Source: Fibrobacter sp. UWB13 (GTDB lineage: Bacteria; Fibrobacterota; Fibrobacteria; Fibrobacterales; Fibrobacteraceae). Taken from it: DNA of 64,000 nt. The stretch covers positions 620,001-684,000 of the forward strand of contig NZ_FXAX01000001.1 of the NCBI RefSeq assembly GCF_900177805.1, read 5' to 3'. The notes beneath the pieces are model-generated. The model was not told where the DNA came from and did no database searches. It saw only the letters and a list, made by a program, of their open reading frames with translations. This document shows positions 54,819 through 63,551 of this stretch, in pieces (position 1 is the stretch's first letter; each line of letters starts with the position of its first letter). The translations under genes were made by a program, and so were the position numbers.

Positions 54819-55775
54819 ATGAATCAAGGAATTGCAGAAATAACGCTTATCTACGGGCTGCCGCTTGGAATATCGTTTGTAACGCTATTCGCCACGGCAA
54901 CTAGTCCTGGGCGTCATACGAAGGTCATCGGAGCCATTCTATCGACTCTCACGATCGTTATAGACTGCTTGTTCTATTTCGTAAAGAATACCATCATCCT
55001 TCAAAATGTCGAAGGTGGTATTCTGCTGTCGTTCTTTTTGCTTTTCTTGTTCAGCATCTTTTGCATCGTACAAAGCGAAGAATGGTCCACTCGTGCTTCG
55101 TTCTTGCTGTTCTCCATGTGCATGCTCGTTGGCTGCATTGGTTCGGCATGTTACGAACGTCCGACCCTGGTGCTGACGTCTTCCTATTCGCCGACTGACT
55201 TGGTAACGCACAACAAAAAGTACGAAGACTACATTTCGTCTTTTGATAATGCGAACAGCGGAAGCAAGGAACCGGAAGCGGTAAGCGTCGCTGCAAAGAA
55301 CAGCAACAAGTTTGCTAGCGATGATATTGATGAAGATGTTGACCTCGCTCCTGAAGTCATGGATCGCCTTGATACTTATACAGACAAGGCGGAAACGGTC
55401 ATCGACAAGATGTTCGATATCATGCGTTCTATAGATTCCTTCGAACCCGTGGAACAAAACGCAAGTGAAATGGAACGAGAAAAGAGAAGCCAGCAAGCCC
55501 TCGCCATCAACAACAAGGCGACTTTGCTGAACCGTAAAGCCATTGGAATTTTCCATCCGATGGCGGCACGCGAAGCTCATTCAGAACTGGTCCAAGCATC
55601 TGAAACAATCCGTAGTGCTTCACACACTTTGTATTCATACTGCCTTCTGGAAGACCCGCAAGAAGCGATGAAGAAATACACACAAGCGCGCGACTTGATT
55701 GTGATAGCCAAAAGGCATATTGAAAAATTCAACAAGATCATTCAAAATTTAACGAACACTCAACCTCAACAATAA
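54819..55775 (+). CDS. hypothetical multi-span membrane protein with helical cytoplasmic or periplasmic tail
   Basis: Residues 1-115 contain four hydrophobic helices (for example PLGISFVTLFATA and LLSFFLLFLFSIFCIV). The rest is soluble, acidic and largely alpha-helical, with coiled-coil-like stretches (about 185-300: DTYTDKAETVIDKMFDIMRS, KKYTQARDLIVIAKRHIEK). No family is recognised. It lies between ssb and asd, each gap under 20 bp, so may be co-transcribed with both, but no functional link is evident. Confidence 0.75.
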   Translation: MNQGIAEITLIYGLPLGISFVTLFATATSPGRHTKVIGAILSTLTIVIDCLFYFVKNTIILQNVEGGILLSFFLLFLFSIFCIVQSEEWSTRASFLLFSMCMLVGCIGSACYERPTLVLTSSYSPTDLVTHNKKYEDYISSFDNANSGSKEPEAVSVAAKNSNKFASDDIDEDVDLAPEVMDRLDTYTDKAETVIDKMFDIMRSIDSFEPVEQNASEMEREKRSQQALAINNKATLLNRKAIGIFHPMAAREAHSELVQASETIRSASHTLYSYCLLEDPQEAMKKYTQARDLIVIAKRHIEKFNKIIQNLTNTQPQQ

Positions 55776-55794
55776 GAAAACAAAGGTTAAATCT

Positions 55795-56784
55795 ATGATT
55801 CGTAACGTAGCGATCATGGGCGCCACTGGCGCAGTAGGTCAGGAACTCCTCAAGATTCTTGAACAACGTAACTTCCCGCTTCAGAACCTGAAGCTTCTCG
55901 CCTCCGAACGCAGTGTCGGCCGTGAATATGAATTCAAGGGCGAAAAGCTCAAAGTTGAACTGACTTGCAAGGACGCTTTCAAGAACGTTGACCTCGTGCT
56001 CTCTTCTGCAGGCGCAAGCGTTTCCAAGGAATTCGCTCCGATTGCTGTTGACGCTGGCGCAGTCGTCGTCGACAACACGAGCTTCTTCCGCATGGACCCG
56101 AACGTTCCGCTCGTTGTCCCGGAAGTGAACCCGGAAGACATCAAGCTCCACAAGGGCATCATCGCTAACCCGAACTGCACGACCATCATGATGGTTGTCG
56201 CTCTCAAGCCGATCAATGACTTGAGCAAGATTACCCGCATCCACGTCGCTACTTACCAAAGCGCAAGCGGTGCTGGTGCAACCGGTATGTCCGAACTCAA
56301 GCAGCAGTATCAGGAAATCGTCGAAGGCAAGCCGGTCACCGTAAAGAAGTTCGCACACCAGCTCGCTTATAACCTCATTCCGCACATCGACGTGTTCACC
56401 GACAACGGCTACACGAAGGAAGAAATGAAGATGTTCAACGAAACGCGCAAGATTATGCACAGCGATGTCCGCTGCGCTGCAACCTGCGTCCGCGTTTCCG
56501 CACTCCGCTGCCATTCCGAAGCTATCAGCTTCGAAACGGAACGTCCGCTTTCTATCGAAGAAGTTTCGAACGCCATCAAGAACGGCGAAGGTCTCCAGCT
56601 CTGCGACGACGTTGCAAACAACGTCTATCCGATGCCACTCAACCTCATGGGCACGGATGACGTCTATGTTGGCCGTATCCGCAAGGACCTCGCCTGTGAC
56701 AACGGCATGAACATCTGGATTGTTGGTGACCAGATCCGCAAGGGTGCTGCTCTCAACGCTGTCCAGATTGCAGAACGCCTCTAA
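55795..56784 (+). CDS. asd: aspartate-semialdehyde dehydrogenase
   Basis: Reduces aspartyl phosphate to the semialdehyde with NADPH, for lysine/diaminopimelate, threonine and methionine. 329 residues. GATGAVGQELL is the Rossmann motif; Cys128 in NPNCTT is catalytic; SGAGATGMSEL and the Arg/His region RVSALRCHSE complete the site. Followed by a strong terminator. Confidence 0.96.
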   Translation: MIRNVAIMGATGAVGQELLKILEQRNFPLQNLKLLASERSVGREYEFKGEKLKVELTCKDAFKNVDLVLSSAGASVSKEFAPIAVDAGAVVVDNTSFFRMDPNVPLVVPEVNPEDIKLHKGIIANPNCTTIMMVVALKPINDLSKITRIHVATYQSASGAGATGMSELKQQYQEIVEGKPVTVKKFAHQLAYNLIPHIDVFTDNGYTKEEMKMFNETRKIMHSDVRCAATCVRVSALRCHSEAISFETERPLSIEEVSNAIKNGEGLQLCDDVANNVYPMPLNLMGTDDVYVGRIRKDLACDNGMNIWIVGDQIRKGAALNAVQIAERL

Positions 56785-56824
56785 TCGCGATTGCACTCCA
56801 GCCAAAGGCTGGGGAACGCTTTTA

Positions 56825-56858
56825 AAAAAGAGTCTAGCTTTTGCTAGGCTCTTTTTTT
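56825..56858 (+). terminator. terminator of asd
   Basis: AAGAGTCTAGC/GCTAGGCTCTT stem (one mismatch), TTTT loop, then a T7 run. Confidence 0.9.
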
Positions 56859-56862
56859 GCAT

Positions 56863-56967
56863 GTCATCCCAGCCCCAGAGCCGGGATCGCCATTATACAA
56901 TAACGCCTCCCATTCGGGAGGCGCTGTTGTTCATTTTGTGGAGATTCCCGCTCAAGGCGGGAATGAC
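56863..56967. repeat. GTCATCCC...GGGAATGAC palindromic repeat
   Basis: Outer ends GTCATCCC and GGGAATGAC are nearly complementary. Inside is CGCCTCCC/GGGAGGCG. Same family type as 21549-21616. Confidence 0.65.
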
Positions 56968-56978
56968 AATCCTAGCAA

Positions 56979-58256
56979 TTAGAAGCGGACCATCGCACTG
57001 AAGTCGATGAACGTTCCATCAGCCTGGAAGTAGTTGCCAAGACCCGTGAAGAGCTTTTCGCCGAGACCAAGTTCAACAGCGAGGAAGTCCTTGTACTGGT
57101 AACGGAAACCGATAGAAGCATTGACGGCATCCATCTTGTCCATCATCTTGGAATAATCGGCATTCTTATTCTTCACATAACGGAATGCAACCCAGTCATA
57201 ACCGACTTCACCGTAGAACATTAAGTTCTTGCTTTCGCCAACGAAAACTTCACCCATCATGCTCGGTTGGAGAACGGCGGTAAGGGCGTACATGTCAACC
57301 GGATCATCAAAGTTTCTGTAAGAGAAGATTGCTGCGGCACCGAGAAGAATGCGTGCATTTTCGTTTTCAAGAACGGAGAGACCGCCACGGATGTACGGAG
57401 CGAGATCCCAGTAAGAAGGAATCGGAGTGCCCGGTTGCTTTACATCGCCATCGATTTCCGTTTCATTATTGAAGCTGACGAATCGTGCACCGAGAGTCCA
57501 GGTAAAGTTCTTGGCAGTCGGAGCGTTGGTCAAGCTGAGGCCGACCGTGAGGCTGTCAAAGCGGTCTTCGGTTTCTGCACCAAGATCCGGATCAGTGTGG
57601 GTCTGAGTCTTCGTAGTGAGCCAGTCCACATTTGCAGCAATGTTCATGCCCAAGAAGCTCTTGGCGATAGCTGCTGCCCAGTCATCACCACCAAAGGTCT
57701 TCGATTTAACGCCAGGTGCAACTTCATCACCTTCAACGTTCTGTGTTACAGTACCGTCGTTGCTGACGCGGTCACGACCAAGACCTGCTCTGACATAGAA
57801 GCCAAAGCCCGGAGCGGCGTAACCGAGAGTGAGACGACCGAGCTGGCTGTCATCATACGGAGCCTTGCTAATGTCAAATGCGGTGAAGAAAGAACCGAGA
57901 GAAACAATGCCAAGCTTGTTGGTCGGTTCAATGTAGAAGAACTTGCGGTTTGCAAACAAGTTCGGGAAATCGAGCAAGAGGTCCGTATTGTTTGCTGCGG
58001 CCATGTTGCGGTTTCTGTTGTAGGACTTGCCGTGCAAGATAGCATTGAACGGAGTTCTTCTGGATTCCTTCGGAATTTCCGGAGCAACGAAAGGAACCGG
58101 AGCTGTGAGGCTTTCAGAAGAAGCAGCCTGTTCTTCCTGCTGTTGGAGCTGCTGTTCGCTATAGGACGGAGCTGTCGTAGCGGATTCAGAAGCTTCCTGT
58201 GCAAAAGCGACACCGAAGCTAACGAGGCCAATGCCAAACATCGTTTTCAAATTCAT
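56979..58256 (-). CDS. outer-membrane beta-barrel protein
   Basis: A signal peptide (FGIGLVSFGVAFA|QE), then a Gln/Glu/Ser-rich periplasmic-type segment (residues 20-65), then about 350 residues of alternating beta-strand pattern ending in the aromatic FIDFSAMVRF, typical of porin-like barrels. Family not identified. Its gene is convergent with asd and is preceded by the M29 gene 48 bp upstream. Strong codon bias suggests abundance. Confidence 0.78.
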   Translation of the reverse strand: MNLKTMFGIGLVSFGVAFAQEASESATTAPSYSEQQLQQQEEQAASSESLTAPVPFVAPEIPKESRRTPFNAILHGKSYNRNRNMAAANNTDLLLDFPNLFANRKFFYIEPTNKLGIVSLGSFFTAFDISKAPYDDSQLGRLTLGYAAPGFGFYVRAGLGRDRVSNDGTVTQNVEGDEVAPGVKSKTFGGDDWAAAIAKSFLGMNIAANVDWLTTKTQTHTDPDLGAETEDRFDSLTVGLSLTNAPTAKNFTWTLGARFVSFNNETEIDGDVKQPGTPIPSYWDLAPYIRGGLSVLENENARILLGAAAIFSYRNFDDPVDMYALTAVLQPSMMGEVFVGESKNLMFYGEVGYDWVAFRYVKNKNADYSKMMDKMDAVNASIGFRYQYKDFLAVELGLGEKLFTGLGNYFQADGTFIDFSAMVRF

Positions 58257-58304
58257 AGTCTTTCCTTGTAATAAGATTTTTTGAATTGTGTGAGAAAAAT
58301 ATAA

Positions 58305-59420
58305 TTAAACAAGGTTCTCTGGATTCAAGCACTTGAGCTCATCGACCACAAAAAGACCATCCTTGCGGATGAGCTTGTCGTCGAACCAAATTTCGCCGCC
58401 ACCGTATTCCGGGCGCATGATCAAGACCAAGTCCCAGTGGATGGCAGACTTGTTCCCGTTCGGGGCATCTTCGTAGCACATGCCCGGCGTAAAGTGGATG
58501 GAACCAGCAATCTTTTCGTCGAACAGAATGTCGCACATCGGAGAGAGCACAAACGGGTTGAAACCAATCGCGAATTCGCCCACGTAGCGAGCGCCTTCGT
58601 CCGTATCAAAGATGGCGTTCAGGCTCTTGTTGTCGCCCGTTTCGCAAGTCGCTTCGACAATTTTGCCTTGCTTGAAGACGAGACGGATATTGCTAAACTG
58701 CTTGCCTTCGTAAAGTGTCGGCGTGTTGTAATGGATGACGCCTTCGATACTCCCCTGCACCGGCGCCGTATAGACTTCGCCATCGGGAATGTTCATGTTG
58801 CCGCAGCACGGCACCGCCGGAATGTCCTTGATACTGAATGTGATGTCCGTGTCCTGCGCCACGAGACGCACCTTGTCCGTCTTGTTCATAAGGTCGACCA
58901 AAGCCTGGGCGGCGCGCTGCATCTTCGGGTAATCGGCAAGGCAAGCCTTGAAGTAGAAGTCTTCGAATGCATCCGTGCTCATCTTTGCGCCCTGTGCCAT
59001 GGACGGGTTCGGCCAGCGGAGCACGCACCAGCGCGTGTTGTTCACGCGGTAGTTGAGCACATCCTGCGTGATGGTCCTGTAGGCAAGCATCTTCTTGTCA
59101 TCGATGTCGCAGTTTTCCATCGCGTTGTTCATTGCGCGGATAGAAAGGTAAGCTTGCATCTGCTTCATCTCGTTCATCGCAAGGTCCGCAGAGAGCTTCA
59201 TCTGTTCTTCGGAGGCGCTACGGATAACTTCGCGGCGCACACGGCTATTGTAATTGTGGACAAATGCGTTACCGCCAACTTTGGCAACAGCCTTGATGAG
59301 CTCAGTCGAGAGCTCGTCCGGCGTATCGGTCGTTTCGATTAAAATGTTTTCGCCCGCCTTGAGTGCAATGGCGTTATTTATCAAATTTTCTGCAAGTTGC
59401 GTAATGCGAGGATCTTTCAT
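58305..59420 (-). CDS. M29-family aminopeptidase
   Basis: 371 residues, thermophilic-aminopeptidase-type (AmpS/PepS). The C-terminal metal site is readable: SIHFTPGMCY (His, with Tyr seven residues later) and IHWDL (His, then Asp two later), as in the Thermus enzymes; the two Glu ligands lie in IPDGEVYTAP and YVGEFAIG. Cytoplasmic removal of N-terminal amino acids from peptides is likely. Confidence 0.9.
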   Translation of the reverse strand: MKDPRITQLAENLINNAIALKAGENILIETTDTPDELSTELIKAVAKVGGNAFVHNYNSRVRREVIRSASEEQMKLSADLAMNEMKQMQAYLSIRAMNNAMENCDIDDKKMLAYRTITQDVLNYRVNNTRWCVLRWPNPSMAQGAKMSTDAFEDFYFKACLADYPKMQRAAQALVDLMNKTDKVRLVAQDTDITFSIKDIPAVPCCGNMNIPDGEVYTAPVQGSIEGVIHYNTPTLYEGKQFSNIRLVFKQGKIVEATCETGDNKSLNAIFDTDEGARYVGEFAIGFNPFVLSPMCDILFDEKIAGSIHFTPGMCYEDAPNGNKSAIHWDLVLIMRPEYGGGEIWFDDKLIRKDGLFVVDELKCLNPENLV

Positions 59421-59521
59421 TCTTTACCCCATAAATTAAAATCACCGAAAGTCGGCGACAAAAATCGCCGACTTAAATTTAAAAATCTATTTGTCTTTAT
59501 TCTACTCCAATTTCCATTCCA

Positions 59522-60466
59522 TTACTCCGTAAAGGTAAACGGAATCGTCACTGTCGTATTTCCAGATTTGATCTTGCTGAATTTCCATCCACTCACAGAC
59601 TTCTTGACTTCGCTATCGAATTCGGCATATCCCGTCGTAGAACCCACCACAGCGATGCTGATGATTTCGCCTCCCGGCGCAATAGTGAACTTCATTGTCA
59701 CCTTGCCTTGGAATCCAGGTTTCTTCTTCAAGTATTTGTTGTAAATGTGGCGAAGTCCCGGTGTACGCTGCTTAACGACCTTCATGATTTCAGAAGCCGA
59801 ACGTGATGCACTCGGAGATCCCATATCGATTTCATTCATCTTCGGTTCCTTCATAGTACCCATAGCCTGTGTCGAGATGGCTCCTGCAGAACCGCCGAGC
59901 AAGCCGTCAAGCATGTCGCCAATTCCACCAGAACCTCCCGCAATGCTTCCAGGATTGAATTTACCTCCTCTTTTGCCACGACGCTCACCAATTTTTGTCT
60001 TTCCAGATTTCATCACGCCATTGACATGAGTGAGAACTTCATGGATATCTTTAGCAAACTTCGTACCCATCAAATCGTAAGGAGACAAGCCTGCTTTACT
60101 TGTTCGTATGGCAAGTTCCTTAAGGACACCGCGGTTGACAGGAGCCCTCGGGTTACCTTCACCTTTAGGCTTTGCTGCACCTCCTTTATGTTTACGATTG
60201 ATTTTTTCATCATTTTTCTTTACATCTTTTTTGACTTTCGGTTCCTCCTTTAAAGGTTCGTCAATTTTCATTGTTGTTGTGATTGTTGGACTTTCAGGTG
60301 CTGGTTCAAACATGACCTCACCAATCAACGCTTCATACGTAGATGCCCAGAAGCCAAGCATCAATGCGACAATAAGCGATGCACCAGAAATGCGCACCAT
60401 CTTCTTGTCGGAATCTGGCATCAAGGATGCGATGAAAGCATCTTGTTTTTGCTTTGTTGTTTTCAT
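59522..60466 (-). CDS. AgmX/PglI C-terminal-domain (TonB-like) envelope protein
   Basis: 314 residues from ATG 60466 (GGGAGGA 8 bp upstream). One membrane helix (about 27-46: GASLIVALMLGFW), a Pro/Lys/Glu periplasmic stretch (about 65-110: KEEPKVKKDVKK), a Gly-rich linker, and a C-terminal TonB-like domain (LRHIYNKYLKKKPGFQGKVT, FTIAPGGEIISIAVVGSTTG). Such proteins link inner-membrane motors or gliding/secretion systems to the outer membrane. No ExbB/D is adjacent. Preceded by a structured leader. Confidence 0.82.
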   Translation of the reverse strand: MKTTKQKQDAFIASLMPDSDKKMVRISGASLIVALMLGFWASTYEALIGEVMFEPAPESPTITTTMKIDEPLKEEPKVKKDVKKNDEKINRKHKGGAAKPKGEGNPRAPVNRGVLKELAIRTSKAGLSPYDLMGTKFAKDIHEVLTHVNGVMKSGKTKIGERRGKRGGKFNPGSIAGGSGGIGDMLDGLLGGSAGAISTQAMGTMKEPKMNEIDMGSPSASRSASEIMKVVKQRTPGLRHIYNKYLKKKPGFQGKVTMKFTIAPGGEIISIAVVGSTTGYAEFDSEVKKSVSGWKFSKIKSGNTTVTIPFTFTE

Positions 60467-60510
60467 GATTTTATCCTCCCTTTGCAGGAATTTGGATGTT
60501 TTTGTTTTTT

Positions 60511-60586
60511 GGGTATCAGCAAACCAACTACCCCGTGAGCGGAGTATCAATTTGCCGAATGGCAATACTTCGGAATAAGGCTACCC
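60511..60586 (-). ncRNA. candidate structured 5' leader of the AgmX-like gene
   Basis: On the minus strand, GGGUA and UACCC ends enclose two hairpins: CCGAA/UUCGG (or the alternative UUGCC/GGCAA) and a long GCAAA...UUUGC arm containing UACUCCG-CUCA-CGGGGUA. The shape is a three-way junction. It ends 45 nt before the ATG. It matches no riboswitch class that I can recall; without alignment it may be chance. Confidence 0.3.
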
Positions 60587-60967
60587 GAACAAGCCTTGAT
60601 TGCGAAGTTTCACGCGATTACATATAATGTCAGAAAAAGTTTAATTACAAAGTAAGGTATTTACTTAAACAACCCACATCCTTACCACACCCATAAAGTA
60701 CCAATAAAAAAATCGCAAAAACCACTCCAAAACAGTAAAGAAAATTTCATACGAAAGTTTGTAAACTCAGATAAAATAAGGCTTGGCGCGTAGTTATTGG
60801 GCTTGCTCGCGATTATCGATTTTTTCTCAGCTTTAGATTTTTACAAAACTTAGACCAGTATAATTTATTCCATATTAGAATAGAATTCACAAAACACCCT
60901 CTATATTTGCGTTTTTTTACCGATCGCGAGCCCATTTTTAAAATGGCTTACCTATATTTCCATTATC
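60587..60967. other. A/T-rich intergenic region between the AgmX-like gene and alr
   Basis: No ORF, tRNA or repeat of the families above is seen. TATAAT appears near 60626 on the + strand and near 60860, and a GGGCTTGCTCGCGAT / ATCGCGAGCCC partial inverted repeat lies at about 60807-60933. It probably holds promoters for both divergent genes. Confidence 0.4.
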
Positions 60968-62191
60968 ATGAAACTTTTAGCTACTCCTCCCGATTTAAAT
61001 AAGATTGCTCGCCCGAACTGGATTGAAATCAACCTAGACGCCCTCTGCAACAACATTCAATTTATCAGAAGCCAGATTCCGGCTTCCACAAAGATTTTGC
61101 TCCCTGTCAAGGCCGACTCTTACGGTCACGGAAGCCTCGCCTGCTCTTTCGCCGCTAAGTTCGGTGGTGCCGATTACCTCGGTGTCGCCCACATCAGCGA
61201 AGGCATGCTGCTTCGCCAGTACGGCATGGACTTGCCGATTCTCGTGCTTGGTCCTTGCACACCTTCTGACTTTGCATACTTTGTCGAATACCAGCTCACG
61301 GCTGCCATTACCGACATCCGCACCGCAATGGCTTTCGACCAGTTCCTTGGTGAAACAGGCACCGAATGCAAGGCTCACCTCGCCATTGACACAGGCATGA
61401 ACCGCTACGGTTTTGATGCCGAAGACTTCAACAACATCCGCGCTGCACTCAGCCTCAAGCATCTCAAGTTCGAAGGCATGTTCACGCATCTCGCTACAGC
61501 CGACATGCCGGGCAACCCGAAAACAGAAATTCAGATCCAGCGCTTTACACGACTCGTCGATGTGCTCGAAGCTGAAGGACTCCGTCCTGAAATTTGCCAC
61601 TGCTCTAGCTCCGCAGGCACGCTCACACACCCCGAAAGCCATTTCGACATGGTGCGCCCTGGTCTCACGCTTTACGGCTACAATTGCATGGGTGCAGTCC
61701 CGACCACATTGCCGATCAAGCCGGTCATGAAAATCAAGTCCACCATCCGCCACGTGCACGACGTGAAGCCTGGCGAAACTGTTAGCTACGGCGGTTACTG
61801 GGCAGCCCAGCAGCTCACGCGCATCGCAACCATCGCAATCGGTTACGGCGACGGTTACCTCCGCGGCGAATACAACAAGGGCTTTGTCTTCATTCGCGGA
61901 CAGCTTTGCCCGATTCTCGGACGCGTCTGCATGGATGCGACGATGGTCGACGTAAGCCACATCCCGGATGTGCAAGTTGGCGAAACTGTTGACGTCGTGA
62001 ACGGTGAACTCGACTTCCGCATTTCGATGGAAAGCGTTGCTGAAGAACACCACACGATTCCGTACGAAATCACTAGCCGCGTGGCTCGCCGCCTGTACCG
62101 CAAGTACTACTGGAAGAACCGCCTCGTGCGCTGGGATTACCTCAAGGAAGAATTCGGCGTCAAGGAATTCAAGGAATATCCATTGCGCTAG
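60968..62191 (+). CDS. alr: alanine racemase
   Basis: PLP enzyme giving D-alanine for peptidoglycan. 407 residues, N-terminal TIM barrel with PLP Lys48 in VKADSYGHG; TGMNRYG and HCSSSAGTLTH in the barrel; C-terminal beta domain with catalytic Tyr in VSYGGYW and GRVCMDATMVDV. Followed by ogt 17 bp downstream with a Shine-Dalgarno immediately after the alr stop, so co-transcribed. Confidence 0.95.
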   Translation: MKLLATPPDLNKIARPNWIEINLDALCNNIQFIRSQIPASTKILLPVKADSYGHGSLACSFAAKFGGADYLGVAHISEGMLLRQYGMDLPILVLGPCTPSDFAYFVEYQLTAAITDIRTAMAFDQFLGETGTECKAHLAIDTGMNRYGFDAEDFNNIRAALSLKHLKFEGMFTHLATADMPGNPKTEIQIQRFTRLVDVLEAEGLRPEICHCSSSAGTLTHPESHFDMVRPGLTLYGYNCMGAVPTTLPIKPVMKIKSTIRHVHDVKPGETVSYGGYWAAQQLTRIATIAIGYGDGYLRGEYNKGFVFIRGQLCPILGRVCMDATMVDVSHIPDVQVGETVDVVNGELDFRISMESVAEEHHTIPYEITSRVARRLYRKYYWKNRLVRWDYLKEEFGVKEFKEYPLR

Positions 62192-62208
62192 GAGAAGCAC
62201 CGCATGGT

Positions 62209-62769
62209 ATGAAGTTTAATGACCCGAAATTCACAAAGATAAGCCACCGGAATGTCTGGGGCGAATGGACCTTTATCTTCGAAGGATCAAAGCTTTGTGG
62301 TCTAAAATTTCGGGAAACTTCAGATGAAGTAAAAGCGACTCCGAGCAACGTGCAGGCTTGCGCCTATGCAAGCCCCGACATGGAAACGCAATTAAATAGT
62401 CGCGTTCGCAGCGCCTACCGCAAGGCGGTGAACGAACTTAATTTGTACCTCGCAGGCAAGATCTGCGAGTTTTCTATACCCATAAAAATCTACGGCACCG
62501 ACTTTCAGAAGAAAGTTCTCGAAGTCACACGCAAAATTCCATACGGTAAAACTTGTACGTACAAACAAGTTGCCGAAGCTGTCGGACATCCGCAGGCAGT
62601 CCGCGCCGTTGGGAATGTTCTGCACAACAATCCGATTCAGGTCGTCATCCCCTGCCACCGCGTGATTGACAGTCGCGGTCGACTGAGCGGTTATGCGCTT
62701 GGCGTCGGATTAAAAAGAAGGCTCCTCTGCATGGAGGGAGCCATTCCGAATGAATTAATGTTGGAATAA
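62209..62769 (+). CDS. ogt: methylated-DNA-protein cysteine methyltransferase
   Basis: Repairs O6-alkylguanine by suicide transfer to Cys149 in PCHRVI. The C-terminal domain shows IPYGKTCTYKQVAEAVGHP and RAVGNVLHNNPI (DNA-recognition helix with Arg finger). 186 residues with the usual N-terminal domain. Start ATG 62209 with GGAG 14 bp upstream. Second gene of alr-ogt. Confidence 0.93.
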   Translation: MKFNDPKFTKISHRNVWGEWTFIFEGSKLCGLKFRETSDEVKATPSNVQACAYASPDMETQLNSRVRSAYRKAVNELNLYLAGKICEFSIPIKIYGTDFQKKVLEVTRKIPYGKTCTYKQVAEAVGHPQAVRAVGNVLHNNPIQVVIPCHRVIDSRGRLSGYALGVGLKRRLLCMEGAIPNELMLE

Positions 62770-62771
62770 TT

Positions 62772-63185
62772 TTATGCGCATTGCAGTGCACCGAGCATGT
62801 CATAGACTTGAGCTTCGATACTCAAAAGTTCCATGTCGTAATTCGGGGCCCACTCAAGAATCGGCACGTTGTTGCTTTGGGCATATTCGCGGAAGAGGCT
62901 CTTGTCGCCAACGGAATGGCCTAACAGCACCGGGCAAGTATTGTTATGAATGTTCAAGCCTTCGATGAGCTTGTCGGATTTAAATCCATAGGACAAATTG
63001 AACACGAAGTCGGCGTTGGCACATGCTTCATCGATAACATCCTTGTCGGAGTCTGCGTCACAGGCAAAGATTTCCCCAATTTCGATATTACCGATAGCGT
63101 TGAACACACCATCCTTAATGTCCTTGAGCATGGACAGGAGCCCATGACCCAGAATCGTATCGGATCCCCAGATCAAAACATTCAT
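62772..63185 (-). CDS. hypothetical Rossmann-like protein
   Basis: 137 residues from ATG 63185 (GAAGGTGG 5 bp upstream). Begins MNVLIWGSDTILGHGLLSML, a dinucleotide-binding-like strand-loop-helix similar to NAD-dependent epimerase/dehydratase N-termini. Later segments (ADFVFNLSYGFKSDKLIEGL, CPVLLGHSVGDKSLF, VPILEWAPNYDMELLS) suggest an alternating alpha/beta fold, but the protein is too short for a full dehydrogenase. No close family recognised. Confidence 0.68.
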   Translation of the reverse strand: MNVLIWGSDTILGHGLLSMLKDIKDGVFNAIGNIEIGEIFACDADSDKDVIDEACANADFVFNLSYGFKSDKLIEGLNIHNNTCPVLLGHSVGDKSLFREYAQSNNVPILEWAPNYDMELLSIEAQVYDMLGALQCA

Positions 63186-63551
63186 ACATCCACCTTCTTT
63201 TTTGAGAATCAAGCAATGTTTGCCGGATGACATTCATTACTTTTTTCTTACGCGCCGCATATATAGTAAAATTTACTCTAATTTGGAATAAAAAGTTAAA
63301 AAAATCATACAAAAATTTGATTTTTATCACATTTCGTAAATAAATTAAAAGGCGAGTGCCGCGACCATACTTGTATGGTCATGGTCGAGCCGTAAGGTTG
63401 GCGCTTGCGCCAGGATGGGTTTAAGTTTTTCCGAGCTGGGGCCCCGCCCGCATGACGTACTTTTTGGTTCTTGAAAAGAATAATTACTATATTTACGCCG
63501 GATTTTAACCAAAAACCCGCCTTTTTGCGGGATTAACAAAAGGAATAAACA
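63186..63551. other. intergenic region with strong hairpins upstream of the PPi-PFK gene
   Basis: GACCATAC-TT-GTATGGTC at about 63363-63380, TGGCGC-TT-GCGCCA at about 63399-63412, and GGGGCCCC near 63440. They form a G/C-rich island in A/T-rich surroundings and look like a palindromic intergenic repeat. A CCCGCCTTTTTGCGGG hairpin at about 63519-63534 lies just before the ribosome site. Confidence 0.5.
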
